Source: Methylobacterium soli (lineage in GTDB: Bacteria > Pseudomonadota > Alphaproteobacteria > Rhizobiales > Beijerinckiaceae). From it: DNA of 64,000 bases. The DNA is taken from contig NZ_VZZK01000008.1 in the NCBI RefSeq assembly GCF_008806385.1, positions 161,681 to 225,680 of the forward strand, in the 5' to 3' direction. A program made the position numbers and the translations under genes. This document shows, in pieces, positions 1-9,128 of this stretch; position 1 is the first letter of the stretch; every line of letters begins with the position of its first letter. Below the pieces are notes generated by a model that was not told the DNA's origin, did not search any database, and saw nothing but the letters and a program-made list of their open reading frames with translations.

Positions 1-39
1 AACCCGGAATCGGCTGTTCGGCAGCCCCCGACCGGGTTT
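1..39. other. Nested hairpin at left edge
   Basis: AACCCGG (1-7) pairs with CCGGGTT (32-38), and inside it GGCTG pairs with CAGCC around a TTCGG loop. It is followed by only three T residues. It could be the end of an upstream transcript, but the window cuts off its context. Positions 40-230 show no gene that I can support. Confidence 0.25.
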
Positions 40-230
40 CCTGTCGATCGGAGACCGGCCGCCCGGCCGGCAAGCTTGCGTCCGCACCCCGCGAACATTA
101 CATGCGAGCTACGCTTGACGGCTTCGCGCATCCGACGGGATCGGACCCGCCGCCCCGGCGTTTTGCTGATTGGCTGGAGATTCGGGCCCCGGGACGCCTT
201 CCCGTCAGGCATCCCGGCTGGAGATGGTGG

Positions 231-503
231 ATGGCGAAAGAAGAATTGATGCAGTTCGACGGTCTCGTTCTCGAGATCCTGCCGGATGCCCGCTACCGCG
301 TGCAGCTCGACCAGGGCCACGAGATCGTGGCCTACACGGCCGGCAAGATGAAGAAGAACCGCATCAAGACCCTCGCGGGCGACCGCGTCACCGTCGAGAT
401 GTCACCCTACGACCTGGAAAAGGGCCGCCTCGTGTTCCGTCACAAGGACGAGCGCTCGGGCCCCCGTCCCCCGGTCCGCGGCGGCCAGTTCCGGCGGCGC
501 TGA
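231..503 (+). CDS. infA: Translation initiation factor IF-1
   Basis: IF-1 binds the ribosomal A site and helps IF-2 and IF-3 select the initiator tRNA. The 90-residue product is a single S1/OB-fold domain (residues 1-70) with the typical MAKEE start, the [17 protein letters not shown] core and [14 protein letters not shown]. After residue 72, where bacterial IF-1 normally ends, comes a basic Arg/Pro/Gly-rich tail of about 18 residues. The ATG at 231 is preceded by GGAG (220-223) with 7 nt spacing. The frame opens further upstream (to 102), but that stretch has no IF-1 similarity. Monocistronic here, convergent with parC. Confidence 0.93.
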   Translation: MAKEELMQFDGLVLEILPDARYRVQLDQGHEIVAYTAGKMKKNRIKTLAGDRVTVEMSPYDLEKGRLVFRHKDERSGPRPPVRGGQFRRR

Positions 504-539
504 GCGGCGCCGCGACCCGACTTCCTCGTTCGAGGCTCC

Positions 540-584
540 AAGCGGCCCTTCGGATGCGCGGCGACGCGCAACCGGGGCCGCTTT
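540..584. terminator. Possible bidirectional terminator between infA and parC
   Basis: AAGCGGCC (540-547) is a perfect 8-bp match to GGCCGCTT (576-583), with a second small GC hairpin in the loop and a short T run. It lies between two convergent genes. The T tract is weak, so the call rests mostly on position. Confidence 0.35.
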
Positions 585-605
585 GTCGTGGAGCGGCGGC
601 GTCCG

Positions 606-2855
606 CTATCGGCCGAAGCGCTCGAATTTGGGGAAGCTGCGGGTCATCAGGGTGCCGGCCTCGGCGCGGTGGCCCATCCACTTCTCCAGGATCTGCGCGT
701 TGGCCAGGCGCGACTGGCCCGAGCCGTCGCGCCAGGGCAGCCCCTCGGCCAGGTTGAACACGCAGGCATCGACCAGGGTCGATTGCCGGCAGCGCTGCAG
801 GCGCACGCCCTTGCCGCGGGCGAGTTCCGGCAATTCCGCGAGGGGGAAGACGAGGAGCAGCTTGTCCGCGCTGCAGACCGCGACGTGGTCGCCCTCCGGC
901 GCCGGCACGAGGAGCGCGGCCGTCGCGTCGCCGTCGAGGCCGAGGATGCCCTTGCCCTTGCGGGTATTGGCCACGAGCGCGTCGGCCGGGGCCAGGAAGC
1001 CGCGCCCGTCCGAGCCCGCGATCAGCAGCTTGCCCTCCGGCTGGTAGGGCAAGGCGGCCACGATCTCGGTGCCGTCGTCGAGATCGACCATGAGGCGGAT
1101 CGGGTCGCCGAAGCCGCGCCCGCCCGGAAGCTTCGAGGCGTCGAGGGTGAAGACCTTGCCGTTCGAGGCGAGCACCAGGATCTTCGCCGTGGTCTCGCTC
1201 GGGAAGGCGATCTTGAGGGTGTCGTCGCCCTTGAAGGCGACGCCCGAGAGGTCGGCGACATGGCCCTTGAGCGCCCGGATCCATCCCTTGTTGGAGACGA
1301 TGACGGTGATCGGCTCGCGCTCGACGAGGGCGGCCGTGAAGTCGATGCCGGCGGTGTCGGGCGGGTTCTCCAGGCTGGTGCGGCGGCGCCCGATCGCGGT
1401 CTCGGGCCCGTAGGCCTTCTTCACGGCGCGGATCTGCTGAGTGATCGACTTCCACTGCTCCTTCTCGGAGCCGAGCAGCGCCTCAATGCCTTCCTTCTCC
1501 TTGGTCAGCGTGTCGAGCTCGCGCTTGAGCTCCATCTCCTCGAGCTTGCGCAGGGAGCGCAGGCGCGTGTCCAGGATGGCGTTCGCCTGGATCTCGGTCA
1601 GCACGAAGCGCGTCATCAGGGCCTGCTTCGGCTCGTCCTCCTCGCGGATGATGCGGATCACCTCGTCGAGGTCGAGATAGACGATGAGCAGGCCGCCGAG
1701 GATCTCGAGGCGCCGCTCGATCTGGCCGAGGCGGTGGCGCGAGCGGCGCTGGAGCACGACGCGGCGATGGTCGAGCCATTCGCGCAGGGCCTCGGCCAGC
1801 CCGATCACCCGGGGCACGAGGCCGCCGACCAGCACGTTCATGTTGAGGGGGATGCGGGCTTCGAGCTCGGTCAGACGGAACAGGGATTCCATCAGGATCA
1901 CCGGATCGACGCTGCGCGAGCGCGGCTCCAGCACCACGCGCACATCCTCGGCCGATTCGTCGCGCACGTCGGCGAGCAGCGGCAGCTTGCGCTCCTGCAG
2001 CAGCTCCGCGAGCTTCTCGATGAGGCGCGCCTTGGGGATTCCGTAGGGGATCTCCGTGACGACGATGTTCCAGGTGCCGCGCCCGAGATCCTCCTTCGCC
2101 CAGCGGGCGCGCACCCGGAAGGCGCCGCGGCCGGTGCGGTAGGCCTCCCGGATGGACTCGGCCGCATCGATCAGGATGCCGCCGGTGGGAAAATCCGGGC
2201 CCTGCACGAAGGTGTTGAGCTGAGCCGAGGTCGCCTCGGGATGGCTGATCAGGTAGAGGGCCGCGTCGCAGAGCTCGGCCGCGTTGTGGGGCGGGATCGA
2301 GGTCGCCATGCCGACCGCGATGCCCTGGCTGCCGTTGGCGAGCAGGTTCGGGAAGGCCGCGGGAAGGACGGACGGCTCCTCCTTCTCGCCGTTGTAGGAG
2401 GGCCGGAAATCGACCGTGTCCTCGTCGATCCCGTCGAGGAGGAGGCGGGCGACCTCGGTGAGGCGCGCCTCGGTGTAGCGGTAGGCCGCCGGACCGTCGC
2501 CGTCGATATTGCCGAAATTGCCCTGCCCGTCGACCAGCGGGTAGCGCTGAGCGAAATCCTGGCTCAGGCGCACGAGGGCGTCGTAGATCGCCTGGTCGCC
2601 GTGGGGATGGAAATCGCCCATGACGTCGCCGACGATCTTGGCGCATTTCTTGTGCGCCGTGTTCGGATCGAGCCGCAGCAGGCGCATGCCGTAGAGGATG
2701 CGCCGGTGCACCGGCTTGAGGCCGTCGCGGGCATCCGGAAGCGCCCGGTGCATGATCGTGGAGAGCGCGTAGGCGAGGTAGCGCTCTTCCAGCGCGGATT
2801 TCAGCTCGACGCTCTCGATGCCGTCGCCGGTTGGCGGCTCGAAGGGCTGGCCCAT
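606..2855 (-). CDS. parC: DNA topoisomerase IV subunit A
   Basis: This is the DNA-cleaving subunit of topoisomerase IV, which decatenates daughter chromosomes together with ParE. It has 749 residues, normal for alphaproteobacterial ParC and shorter than GyrA. The N-terminal winged-helix/tower region holds the RYTEAR motif with active-site Tyr127. The quinolone-determining segment [12 protein letters not shown] (83-94) has Gln88 where E. coli ParC has Ser80. The C-terminal half is the blade domain. The ATG at 2855 has GGAG 6 nt upstream; a TTG 24 bases earlier is less likely. recO lies 47 bases upstream on the same strand, the usual Rhizobiales recO-parC order. Confidence 0.93.
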   Translation of the reverse strand: MGQPFEPPTGDGIESVELKSALEERYLAYALSTIMHRALPDARDGLKPVHRRILYGMRLLRLDPNTAHKKCAKIVGDVMGDFHPHGDQAIYDALVRLSQDFAQRYPLVDGQGNFGNIDGDGPAAYRYTEARLTEVARLLLDGIDEDTVDFRPSYNGEKEEPSVLPAAFPNLLANGSQGIAVGMATSIPPHNAAELCDAALYLISHPEATSAQLNTFVQGPDFPTGGILIDAAESIREAYRTGRGAFRVRARWAKEDLGRGTWNIVVTEIPYGIPKARLIEKLAELLQERKLPLLADVRDESAEDVRVVLEPRSRSVDPVILMESLFRLTELEARIPLNMNVLVGGLVPRVIGLAEALREWLDHRRVVLQRRSRHRLGQIERRLEILGGLLIVYLDLDEVIRIIREEDEPKQALMTRFVLTEIQANAILDTRLRSLRKLEEMELKRELDTLTKEKEGIEALLGSEKEQWKSITQQIRAVKKAYGPETAIGRRRTSLENPPDTAGIDFTAALVEREPITVIVSNKGWIRALKGHVADLSGVAFKGDDTLKIAFPSETTAKILVLASNGKVFTLDASKLPGGRGFGDPIRLMVDLDDGTEIVAALPYQPEGKLLIAGSDGRGFLAPADALVANTRKGKGILGLDGDATAALLVPAPEGDHVAVCSADKLLLVFPLAELPELARGKGVRLQRCRQSTLVDACVFNLAEGLPWRDGSGQSRLANAQILEKWMGHRAEAGTLMTRSFPKFERFGR

Positions 2856-2902
2856 GTCAGCTCCGATCAGGTGACCCAAAAATAGAACATATCACGAACA
2901 GA

Positions 2903-3634
2903 TCACCCCGGGGGAACCCCGAGTGCGACGAATCGTGCCCGCTCCTCCGGAGCCGCGAGGCCGCGCGGCTCCCAGAAGTGATGCGCCAGGAAATACCCCG
3001 TCAAGGTAAACCCCTGACGAACATCCTCCGGCCTCGGCACCCGGTTGGCGCCGCGCCGGTCGGCCAGGAAGGCGGGCAGCGGCAGGAGCCGGTCGCGGTA
3101 GGGCTCGCCCGCCGAGGCGCTGACCGCGCGCCCGCTCCGGGGCGAGACGTAGATCAGGGCGTCGTTGGCGCCCGTGGCCGCGCAGGCCTCGAGGTCGAGG
3201 CCGAATCCGAGTTCGCCGAGCAAAGCCAGCTCGAACCGGACCATCAGGGCCGGGGCGATGGCCGCGTCGTCGAGATGGTTCACGAGGATCCGGGCCGCCT
3301 CGTAGAGCCCCGGATGCGGGTCGCGCTCGGGCAGGAGGCGCAGGAGGCCGGCCAGATGCGTGATGCCGTAGAGGGCGAGCCCCGATCCGATGAGCCGCGA
3401 GGCCACCGATTCGAGGGGCTCGACCGCGTAGGAACCGAGGCTCTCGTCGAGCCGCGCCCGCCACGTGGCGCGAACCCGGTTGCCGGGCTGGAGCACGGGC
3501 TGCATCCGGCGCGAGCGGCCGCCGTGGACGAGGCCGAGATGCCGGCCATGGGCCGCCGTCATCGCCTCCAGGATGACCCCCGTCTCGCCGTGCCTGCGCA
3601 GGCCGAGCACGAGGGCGTCGTCGCTCCATTGCAT
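2903..3634 (-). CDS. recO: DNA repair protein RecO
   Basis: RecO helps RecR load RecA onto SSB-coated single-stranded DNA in the RecFOR gap-repair pathway. The 243-residue protein starts [11 protein letters not shown] and shows the N-terminal OB fold ([19 protein letters not shown]) followed by the helical domain ([23 protein letters not shown]). Alphaproteobacterial RecO commonly lacks the full zinc-cysteine set, as here. The start at 3634 is chosen because the OB fold begins there; an upstream in-frame extension to 3712 has no family similarity and no clear Shine-Dalgarno site is visible for either. Probably co-transcribed with parC. Confidence 0.92.
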   Translation of the reverse strand: MQWSDDALVLGLRRHGETGVILEAMTAAHGRHLGLVHGGRSRRMQPVLQPGNRVRATWRARLDESLGSYAVEPLESVASRLIGSGLALYGITHLAGLLRLLPERDPHPGLYEAARILVNHLDDAAIAPALMVRFELALLGELGFGLDLEACAATGANDALIYVSPRSGRAVSASAGEPYRDRLLPLPAFLADRRGANRVPRPEDVRQGFTLTGYFLAHHFWEPRGLAAPEERARFVALGVPPG

Positions 3635-3744
3635 GGGTGACAGATAAGGATTCGGACGCGGAATTGTGAGCCGAATCCCTGAAGCCGCGGGCTTTTCCTG
3701 TTGCGGGCGCAACGATAGCGTCGGGCACTTGTGGAGGGGCCGCC

Positions 3745-4158
3745 GTGATTCTCGTTCGCCTCGCCCCGTTCCTCGGGCTCGCGGTCCTGGCCGGCGGCTG
3801 CGCCGGCAACGGGCCGCCCCCGATCGTCGCGACGGCGCCGACGCCGCAGGGCTTCAAGGAGCGGATCGCGGCTTTGGCCCTGACGCAGCTGCAGTTCGGC
3901 GCGGTCTCGGTGATCCCGGTGCGCTTCGAGAAGAGCCGCATCGCCGGGCCGTTCGAGGACGGGGAACGCACGCTCTACTGCGTGACGAGCCGGATGCGGG
4001 GCCGGTCCCTGTTCGAGGCCGAGCGCGCCAAGGTGGTGATCCGCGAGGAGATCGGCTCGGAACGCCTCAGCGTCGTGACGGACGACGATGAGGTCTGCAG
4101 CGGCCACCATGCGGTGCCCTTCCCCGAGCTCGAGGCCTACGCCGCCCGCCGCACCTGA
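3745..4158 (+). CDS. Small lipoprotein of unknown function
   Basis: The 137-residue product has a signal peptide ending in the lipobox LAGGC, so Cys19 should be lipidated. The mature part is soluble, with no recognised domain, and contains two further cysteines (in YCVTSR and VCSGHH) that could form a disulfide in the periplasm. The start is GTG at 3745, strongly supported by GGAGGGG (3733-3739) 5 nt upstream. It is divergent from recO and 53 bases ahead of the gamma-glutamylcyclotransferase gene. Function cannot be assigned. Confidence 0.8.
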   Translation: MILVRLAPFLGLAVLAGGCAGNGPPPIVATAPTPQGFKERIAALALTQLQFGAVSVIPVRFEKSRIAGPFEDGERTLYCVTSRMRGRSLFEAERAKVVIREEIGSERLSVVTDDDEVCSGHHAVPFPELEAYAARRT

Positions 4159-4211
4159 GCCCCCGGACCGGCGGGGTTGCGCGGGAGGCTTGGCGATGCT
4201 CCCCTGGGGGC

Positions 4212-4940
4212 ATGGCGCCCTTACCGCTCTCCCTCACCCTCGACCTGATCGCCCGCGCCCATCCCGACCCCGTCGCGGACGACGCCACCGCCCTGCACCT
4301 CCTGAGCGATGCGGAGCTGCTGCCCGGCCTCGAAGGCGCGATCGCCGACAAGCCCGGCCCGGCCGGCGAGATCTGGGTCTTCGCCTACGGCTCCCTGATG
4401 TGGAAGCCGGAATTCGCCTTCCGGGAGCAGCGCCTCGGCACCGTGCGGGGCTTCCACCGCCGCTTCTGCCTGTTGCAGCGCCGCTTCCGCGGCACGCCGG
4501 AGCGCCCGGGCTTCGTCCTCGCCCTCGATCGGGGCGGCGTCTGCAAGGGCGTGGCCTTCCGCCTCGACGGCGACGACCCGGTGGCGACCCTGATGCCGGT
4601 CTGGCGCCGGGAGATGAAGGGCAATGGCTACGAGGCGCGCTGGCTGGCGGTCGACACCGCCTCCGGCCCGGTCCACGCCCTCGCCTTCGTGGTCAACCGC
4701 CTCGGCGACCGCTATGCCGGCCGCCTCACCGAGGCCGAGATCGCCGAGAAGATCGCGGCGGCCTGCGGCCATCTCGGCCCCAGCGCCGAGTACCTGCTGC
4801 GCACGGCCGAGGCCTGCGCCGCGCTCGGCATCCGCGACCGGCACCTGGTGGCGCTGCAGGCGCTGGTGGCCGAGCGCCTGCGGGGATGCGGCGCCGTCAG
4901 GCCGGTCGCGGACGCCGTGGCGGAGCGGCGCCCGGGCTGA
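4212..4940 (+). CDS. ChaC-family gamma-glutamylcyclotransferase
   Basis: Members of this family cleave glutathione to 5-oxoproline and Cys-Gly in the cytosol. The 242-residue protein has the substrate-binding loop VFAYGSLMW (YGSL at 59-62), the ChaC-type segment VRGFHRRFCL, and WRREM with the likely catalytic Glu134. The first ~50 residues are a helical extension before the cyclotransferase fold. The start ATG at 4212 fits family length but has only a G-rich stretch as ribosome site. Downstream it converges on dnaE with a 22-base gap. Glutathione specificity is inferred from similarity to ChaC. Confidence 0.88.
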   Translation: MAPLPLSLTLDLIARAHPDPVADDATALHLLSDAELLPGLEGAIADKPGPAGEIWVFAYGSLMWKPEFAFREQRLGTVRGFHRRFCLLQRRFRGTPERPGFVLALDRGGVCKGVAFRLDGDDPVATLMPVWRREMKGNGYEARWLAVDTASGPVHALAFVVNRLGDRYAGRLTEAEIAEKIAAACGHLGPSAEYLLRTAEACAALGIRDRHLVALQALVAERLRGCGAVRPVADAVAERRPG

Positions 4941-4962
4941 GCCCGAGGCTCCGGCGCGCCCC

Positions 4963-7900
4963 TCAGTTCACCTCGACCTGCACCACCCCCGGCACGGCGC
5001 GCAGCGCCCCGGCGATCTGGGGCGTCGCCTGGTACTTGCCCGGCAGCTTGACCTCGACCTCGCGGTCGCCGTCCAGCAGGAGGATGAGGGAGACCTCGCC
5101 CTCCCCCCGCACCGCGAGGCGCTGCTGCACCGAGCCGATCGGGCGCTCGTCGCTGAGATAGATGCGCATGCCCTTCTGGTAGCGGGCGACCGCCTGGTCG
5201 AGGGGCTCGGCGGTCTGGATGCGGGCGCGCACGTCCTCGCCCTCGAGATTGGCCTGGAGTTGCAGCACCAGGGGCCTGCCCGGCTCGAGGATGTCCCGGT
5301 AATGCCCGAGCCCTTCCGAGAAGATGATCGCCTCGAAATGCCCGGTCTGGTCCGACAGGGTGACGATGCCGAGCTTGTTGCCGGTCTTTGTGCGGCGCTC
5401 GGAGCGGTCGAGGACGGAGGCCGCGACCTTGCCGACGCTCGACGTGCCGGCCCGGACCGAGCGGCAGAACTCGGCCCAGGTCTGGACCCTGAGCTTGCCG
5501 AGGAGATCCTGGTACTCGTCGAGGGGATGGCCCGAGAGGAAGAACCCGATCGCGTCGTACTCGCGCTTGAGCTTGTCGGCCATCGGCCAGGGGTCGTGGG
5601 CGGGGATGCGCAGGGACACGTCCGCCGAGGCGACGCCGCCGAACATGTCGACGATGCCGGTGGATTCGGCCTCCGCCGCGCCTTGCGCGAGCTTCATCAT
5701 CGGCTCGACCGCCGCGCAGGCGCGGGACCGGTCCGGCTCGATCCCGTCGAGGGCGCCGGCCGCGATCAGGTTCTCCAGGGTCCGCTTGTTGATGTGGCGC
5801 GGGTTGAGGCGACGCGCCAGGCAGGCGAGATCCTTGAAGGGGCGGTCGCCGCGCGCCTCCACGATCGCCTCGACGGCGGCACGGCCGACGCCCTTGATGG
5901 CCGCGAGCGCGTAGCGGATGCGGCCGTCATGGACCTCGAAGGTGACGCCGGACGCATTGATCGCGGGCGGCTCGACGACGATCTTCAGCCGCTGCGCGTC
6001 CTGGCGGAATTCGGCGAGCTTGTCGGTGTTGTCGATGTCGAGGTTCATCGCGGCGGCCAGGAACTCGACCGGGTGGTTCGCCTTGAGGTAGGCGGTCTGG
6101 TAGGTCAGCAGCGCGTAGGCCGCCGCGTGGCTCTTGTTGAAGCCGTAATCGGCGAACTTGGCCAGGAGGTCGAAGATCTCGTCGGCCTTCGGCTTCGTCA
6201 GCCCACCCGCGATGCAGCCCTTCACGAAACGCTCGCGCTGGGCATCCATCTCGGCGCGGATCTTCTTGCCCATGGCGCGCCGGAGCATGTCGGCCTCGCC
6301 CAGCGAGTAGCCGGCCAGGAGCTTGGCGATCTCCATCACCTGCTCCTGGTAGACGATGATCCCGAAGGTCTCCTTCAGGATCGGCTCCAGCTTCGGGTGC
6401 GGGTACCAGGCGGCCTCGTTGCCGGCGTCGCGGCCGAGCTTGCGCTCGCAATAGACCGGGATGTTGGCCATCGGGCCCGGCCGGTAGAGGGCGACCAGCG
6501 CGATGATGTCCTCGAAGCGGTCGGCCTGCATCTCGCACAGCGCCTTGCGCATGCCGGCCGATTCCACCTGGAACACCCCGACGGTCTCGCCGCGCTTCAT
6601 CGGCTCGTAGGTCTTGGGATCGTCCAGCGGCAGGCTCGCGAGGTCGACCTCGACGCCGCGCTGCTTCAGGAGGTCGGTGCAGCAGCGCAGCATCGTCAGC
6701 GTCTTGAGGCCGAGGAAGTCGAACTTCACGAGGCCGGCGGCCTCGACCCACTTCATGTTGAACTGGGTCACCCGCATCCCGGTCTTGGGGTCGCGGTAGA
6801 GGGGAACGAGCTGCTCCAGCGGCCGGTCGCCGATGACGACGCCCGCCGCGTGGGTCGAGGCATGCCGGTGCAGGCCCTCGAGCTTCTGGGCGATGTTGAC
6901 GAGGCGCGCGACGATCGGCTCCTCCTCGATGGCGCTCTGGAGCTTGGGCTCGCCCTCGATGGCCTGGGCGAGCGTCACGGGGTTGGCCGGGTTCTGCGGC
7001 ACCAGCTTGGTGAGCTTGTCGACCTGGCCGTAGGGCATCTCCAGCACCCGGCCGACGTCGCGCAGCACGCCGCGGGCGAGCAGCGTGCCGAAGGTGATGA
7101 TCTGCGCGACCTGGGCGTGCCCGTAGCGCTCCTGCACGTACTGGATCACGCGCTCGCGGCCCTCGACGCAGAAATCGATGTCGAAATCCGGCATCGAGAC
7201 GCGCTCAGGGTTGAGGAAGCGCTCGAACAGCAGGCCGAAGCGGAGCGGGTCGAGGTCGGTGATGAGGAGCGACCACGCCACCAGCGAGCCCGCGCCCGAG
7301 CCGCGCCCGGGCCCGACCGGAATGTCGTGGTCCTTGGCCCATTTGATGAAGTCCGAGACGATCAGGAAGTAGCCCGGGAACTTCATCTTGACGATGACGT
7401 CGAGCTCGAAGGCGAGGCGGTCGCGGTAGACCTGCTCGGACATGCCCGGCGCCGTCCCGTGCTGGGCGAGCCGCAATTCGAGCCCGGCCTCGGCCTGGCG
7501 CCGGAGTTCGGCCGGCTCGTCGAGGGCGGGCGCGCCGCTCGCGCCCGGCACGCTGCCCTGGAGATCGGCGGCCGCGACGCTGCCGAAATTCGGCAGGATC
7601 GGCTTGCGGGTCCGGACCCGGTAGGCGCAGCGCAGGGCGATCTCGACGGTGGCGGCCAGCGCCTCCGGCAGGTCGCGGAACAGCTCGCCCATCTCGGCGC
7701 GGGTCTTGAAGGCGTGGCGCGGGGTCAGCCGGCGGCGGCGCTCGTCCGAGACGAGCCGGCCATCCGCGATGGCCAGCAGGGCGTCGTGAGCGTCGAAATC
7801 GTCGGGCTTGGCGAAGAAGGGCTCGTTCGTGGCGACGATCGGCAGGCCGCAGCGGTCGGCAAGCCGCAGCAGCTCGCGCTCCACGAGATTCTGGTCGTCG

Positions 7901-8457
7901 AGGCCGTGGCGCAGGATCTCGACATAGAGGTGGTCCTCGCCGAAGGCCTGCCTGAGCTGATCGAGCCGGGCGGCGGCGAGTTCCGGCCGCCCCTGCCGCA
8001 GGGCCGCGTCGAGGGGCCCGGTCGAGCCGCCGGTGAGCGCGATCAGGCCGGCGGCCGAGTCCGCCAGCGCCGCGGCGGCGACGCGGGGCGCCTCGCCGAG
8101 CGCCCCGTCGAAATAGGCCCGGCTCGCCAGCCGCAACAGGTTGCCGTAGCCGACCTCGTCCTGGGCCAGCACCACGACGTTGGCGCTCGGGACCTGTCCG
8201 CGCGCCAGCGGGTCGGCCGCCTCGAAGGCCACCGACAATTGCAACCCGGCGATCGGCTGAATGCCGGAGCCCGCGGCCTTCTCGGAGAATTCGAGGGCGC
8301 CGAACAGGTTGTTGGTGTCGGTGAGCGCCAAGGCGGGCTGCCGGTCGGCAGCCGCGGCCTTCACGATGTCACCGACCTTCAGGGCGCCTTCGAGCAGCGA
8401 GTAGGACGAGTGAACGTGGAGGTGGACGAATCCGACCTCCTTGAGCTGACGACCCAT
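4963..8457 (-). CDS. dnaE: DNA polymerase III alpha subunit
   Basis: This is the replicative polymerase catalytic subunit. The 1164-residue protein has an N-terminal PHP domain (HLHVHSSYS, 13-20), the palm motif GPGRGSGAGS (382-391) and MPDFDIDFC with catalytic Asp424 and Asp426. The fingers, a helix-hairpin-helix region (YALAAIKGVGRAAVEAI) and a C-terminal OB fold follow. Length matches DnaE1 rather than the error-prone DnaE2. The ATG at 8457 places the PHP domain at the N-terminus; the frame is open to 8532 but adds unconserved residues. AAGG sits 6 nt upstream, inside a hairpin (8460-8479) described separately. Confidence 0.95.
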   Translation of the reverse strand: MGRQLKEVGFVHLHVHSSYSLLEGALKVGDIVKAAAADRQPALALTDTNNLFGALEFSEKAAGSGIQPIAGLQLSVAFEAADPLARGQVPSANVVVLAQDEVGYGNLLRLASRAYFDGALGEAPRVAAAALADSAAGLIALTGGSTGPLDAALRQGRPELAAARLDQLRQAFGEDHLYVEILRHGLDDQNLVERELLRLADRCGLPIVATNEPFFAKPDDFDAHDALLAIADGRLVSDERRRRLTPRHAFKTRAEMGELFRDLPEALAATVEIALRCAYRVRTRKPILPNFGSVAAADLQGSVPGASGAPALDEPAELRRQAEAGLELRLAQHGTAPGMSEQVYRDRLAFELDVIVKMKFPGYFLIVSDFIKWAKDHDIPVGPGRGSGAGSLVAWSLLITDLDPLRFGLLFERFLNPERVSMPDFDIDFCVEGRERVIQYVQERYGHAQVAQIITFGTLLARGVLRDVGRVLEMPYGQVDKLTKLVPQNPANPVTLAQAIEGEPKLQSAIEEEPIVARLVNIAQKLEGLHRHASTHAAGVVIGDRPLEQLVPLYRDPKTGMRVTQFNMKWVEAAGLVKFDFLGLKTLTMLRCCTDLLKQRGVEVDLASLPLDDPKTYEPMKRGETVGVFQVESAGMRKALCEMQADRFEDIIALVALYRPGPMANIPVYCERKLGRDAGNEAAWYPHPKLEPILKETFGIIVYQEQVMEIAKLLAGYSLGEADMLRRAMGKKIRAEMDAQRERFVKGCIAGGLTKPKADEIFDLLAKFADYGFNKSHAAAYALLTYQTAYLKANHPVEFLAAAMNLDIDNTDKLAEFRQDAQRLKIVVEPPAINASGVTFEVHDGRIRYALAAIKGVGRAAVEAIVEARGDRPFKDLACLARRLNPRHINKRTLENLIAAGALDGIEPDRSRACAAVEPMMKLAQGAAEAESTGIVDMFGGVASADVSLRIPAHDPWPMADKLKREYDAIGFFLSGHPLDEYQDLLGKLRVQTWAEFCRSVRAGTSSVGKVAASVLDRSERRTKTGNKLGIVTLSDQTGHFEAIIFSEGLGHYRDILEPGRPLVLQLQANLEGEDVRARIQTAEPLDQAVARYQKGMRIYLSDERPIGSVQQRLAVRGEGEVSLILLLDGDREVEVKLPGKYQATPQIAGALRAVPGVVQVEVN

Positions 8458-8459
8458 GA

Positions 8460-8479
8460 CCGACCTTGATGTTGGTCGG
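8460..8479 (-). promoter_or_regulatory. Hairpin overlapping the dnaE ribosome binding site
   Basis: On the minus strand CCGACC and GGTCGG form a perfect 6-bp stem with an 8-nt loop, ending 2 nt before the dnaE ATG. The only Shine-Dalgarno-like sequence (AAGG) runs into the 3' arm, so the stem could partly hide it. Seen directly; a regulatory role is inference. Confidence 0.35.
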
Positions 8480-8662
8480 ACAGGATCCGGGCAAGCGGGT
8501 CCGGAGTCACCCGGAAAGCGGGGCGCCGGCATCGATGTCCACCGCCATGTGCCCTGGCGGCATCACAGGTTGCGGGTTCCGGCCGATATCCGGCGCGAGG
8601 CCGCGGTTTCCTGTGGGCGGGCCCGGGAACCCGGAGCCGAATGCGCTCTTTGCAGAATGCCG

Positions 8663-8767
8663 TTAATGGATCGGCGCCAAGGCTACCGCCCAGAGCGCCA
8701 CAGCCCCCGAGAGGAGCCCGAACGCCGTGAACTCGACCGCGCCGGTGAGGATCATCCGCTTGAACAT
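8663..8767 (-). CDS. 34-aa single-pass membrane peptide under a LexA box
   Basis: A 34-codon frame begins MFKRMILTG and is mostly one hydrophobic helix (about residues 8-30) after a basic N-terminus; it ends APIH. The ATG at 8767 is preceded by GGAG with 6 nt spacing. Two upstream in-frame ATGs (8779, 8773) are less well spaced. A perfect GTTC-N7-GTTC LexA site lies 33 bases upstream of the start. Size, topology and SOS site resemble Caulobacter SidA, a 29-residue inner-membrane peptide that blocks division under SOS, but sequence homology is not established. dnaE follows 205 bases downstream on the same strand. Function is inferred. Confidence 0.6.
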   Translation of the reverse strand: MFKRMILTGAVEFTAFGLLSGAVALWAVALAPIH

Positions 8768-8799
8768 GGGCATCTCCATCTGTTGAGGCCCCAAGTTTT

Positions 8800-8814
8800 G
8801 TTCCTGTTTTGTTC
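8800..8814. promoter_or_regulatory. LexA (SOS) box
   Basis: The sequence GTTC-CTGTTTT-GTTC matches the alphaproteobacterial LexA consensus GTTC-N7-GTTC exactly, in an AT-rich stretch that stands out from the GC-rich surroundings. It lies just upstream of the 34-codon peptide gene on the minus strand, where bound LexA would block the promoter. No other candidate was noticed during this read. Confidence 0.75.
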
Positions 8815-8905
8815 TATGTAAAGCGGGGATACCGGACCGATGCGTCTTATGGTTATGTAATCGTGAACGGATCGGGGCGAAACGCGGCGACAACCCTACG
8901 TTAGC

Positions 8906-8931
8906 GTCGCGTCCCCGCGCGGGGACGCGAC
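8906..8931. repeat. Perfect 26-bp palindrome
   Basis: GTCGCGTCCCCGC is followed immediately by its exact reverse complement, giving a 26-bp palindrome with no spacer. It lies in the divergent intergenic region between the SOS-box peptide and the glycosyltransferase. It could be a protein-binding site or a cruciform/hairpin. The rest of 8815-9128 shows no gene that I can support. Confidence 0.7.
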
Positions 8932-9128
8932 CGGTGTTCCGGCGCACCCGCTGGACCCTGCGCGTCGGGCAGACCTCGTCCGTTCGCATCGCGACACCGA
9001 CATCTCGACCATGCCGATACAGGGGGGGCCCTCAGGCTTGGGCGGACGGGCTGGCCCCGTTCCGGTCCGCCAGGAACGGCTGCGCACCGGGGCGGGTGCG
9101 CGGCCTCCGCAGCGATAGAAAACCCGTG

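Noticed and set aside
4624..8469. Very long open plus-strand frame opposite dnaE
   Set aside because: Antisense to a complete dnaE with all motifs; the His/Glu/Ala/Arg-rich product is the usual mirror frame of a GC-rich gene.
8934..9128. N-terminal extension of the GT1 glycosyltransferase
   Set aside because: In frame but Arg-rich, unconserved, and begins inside the intergenic region just after the palindrome; ATG 9129 starts the first beta strand.
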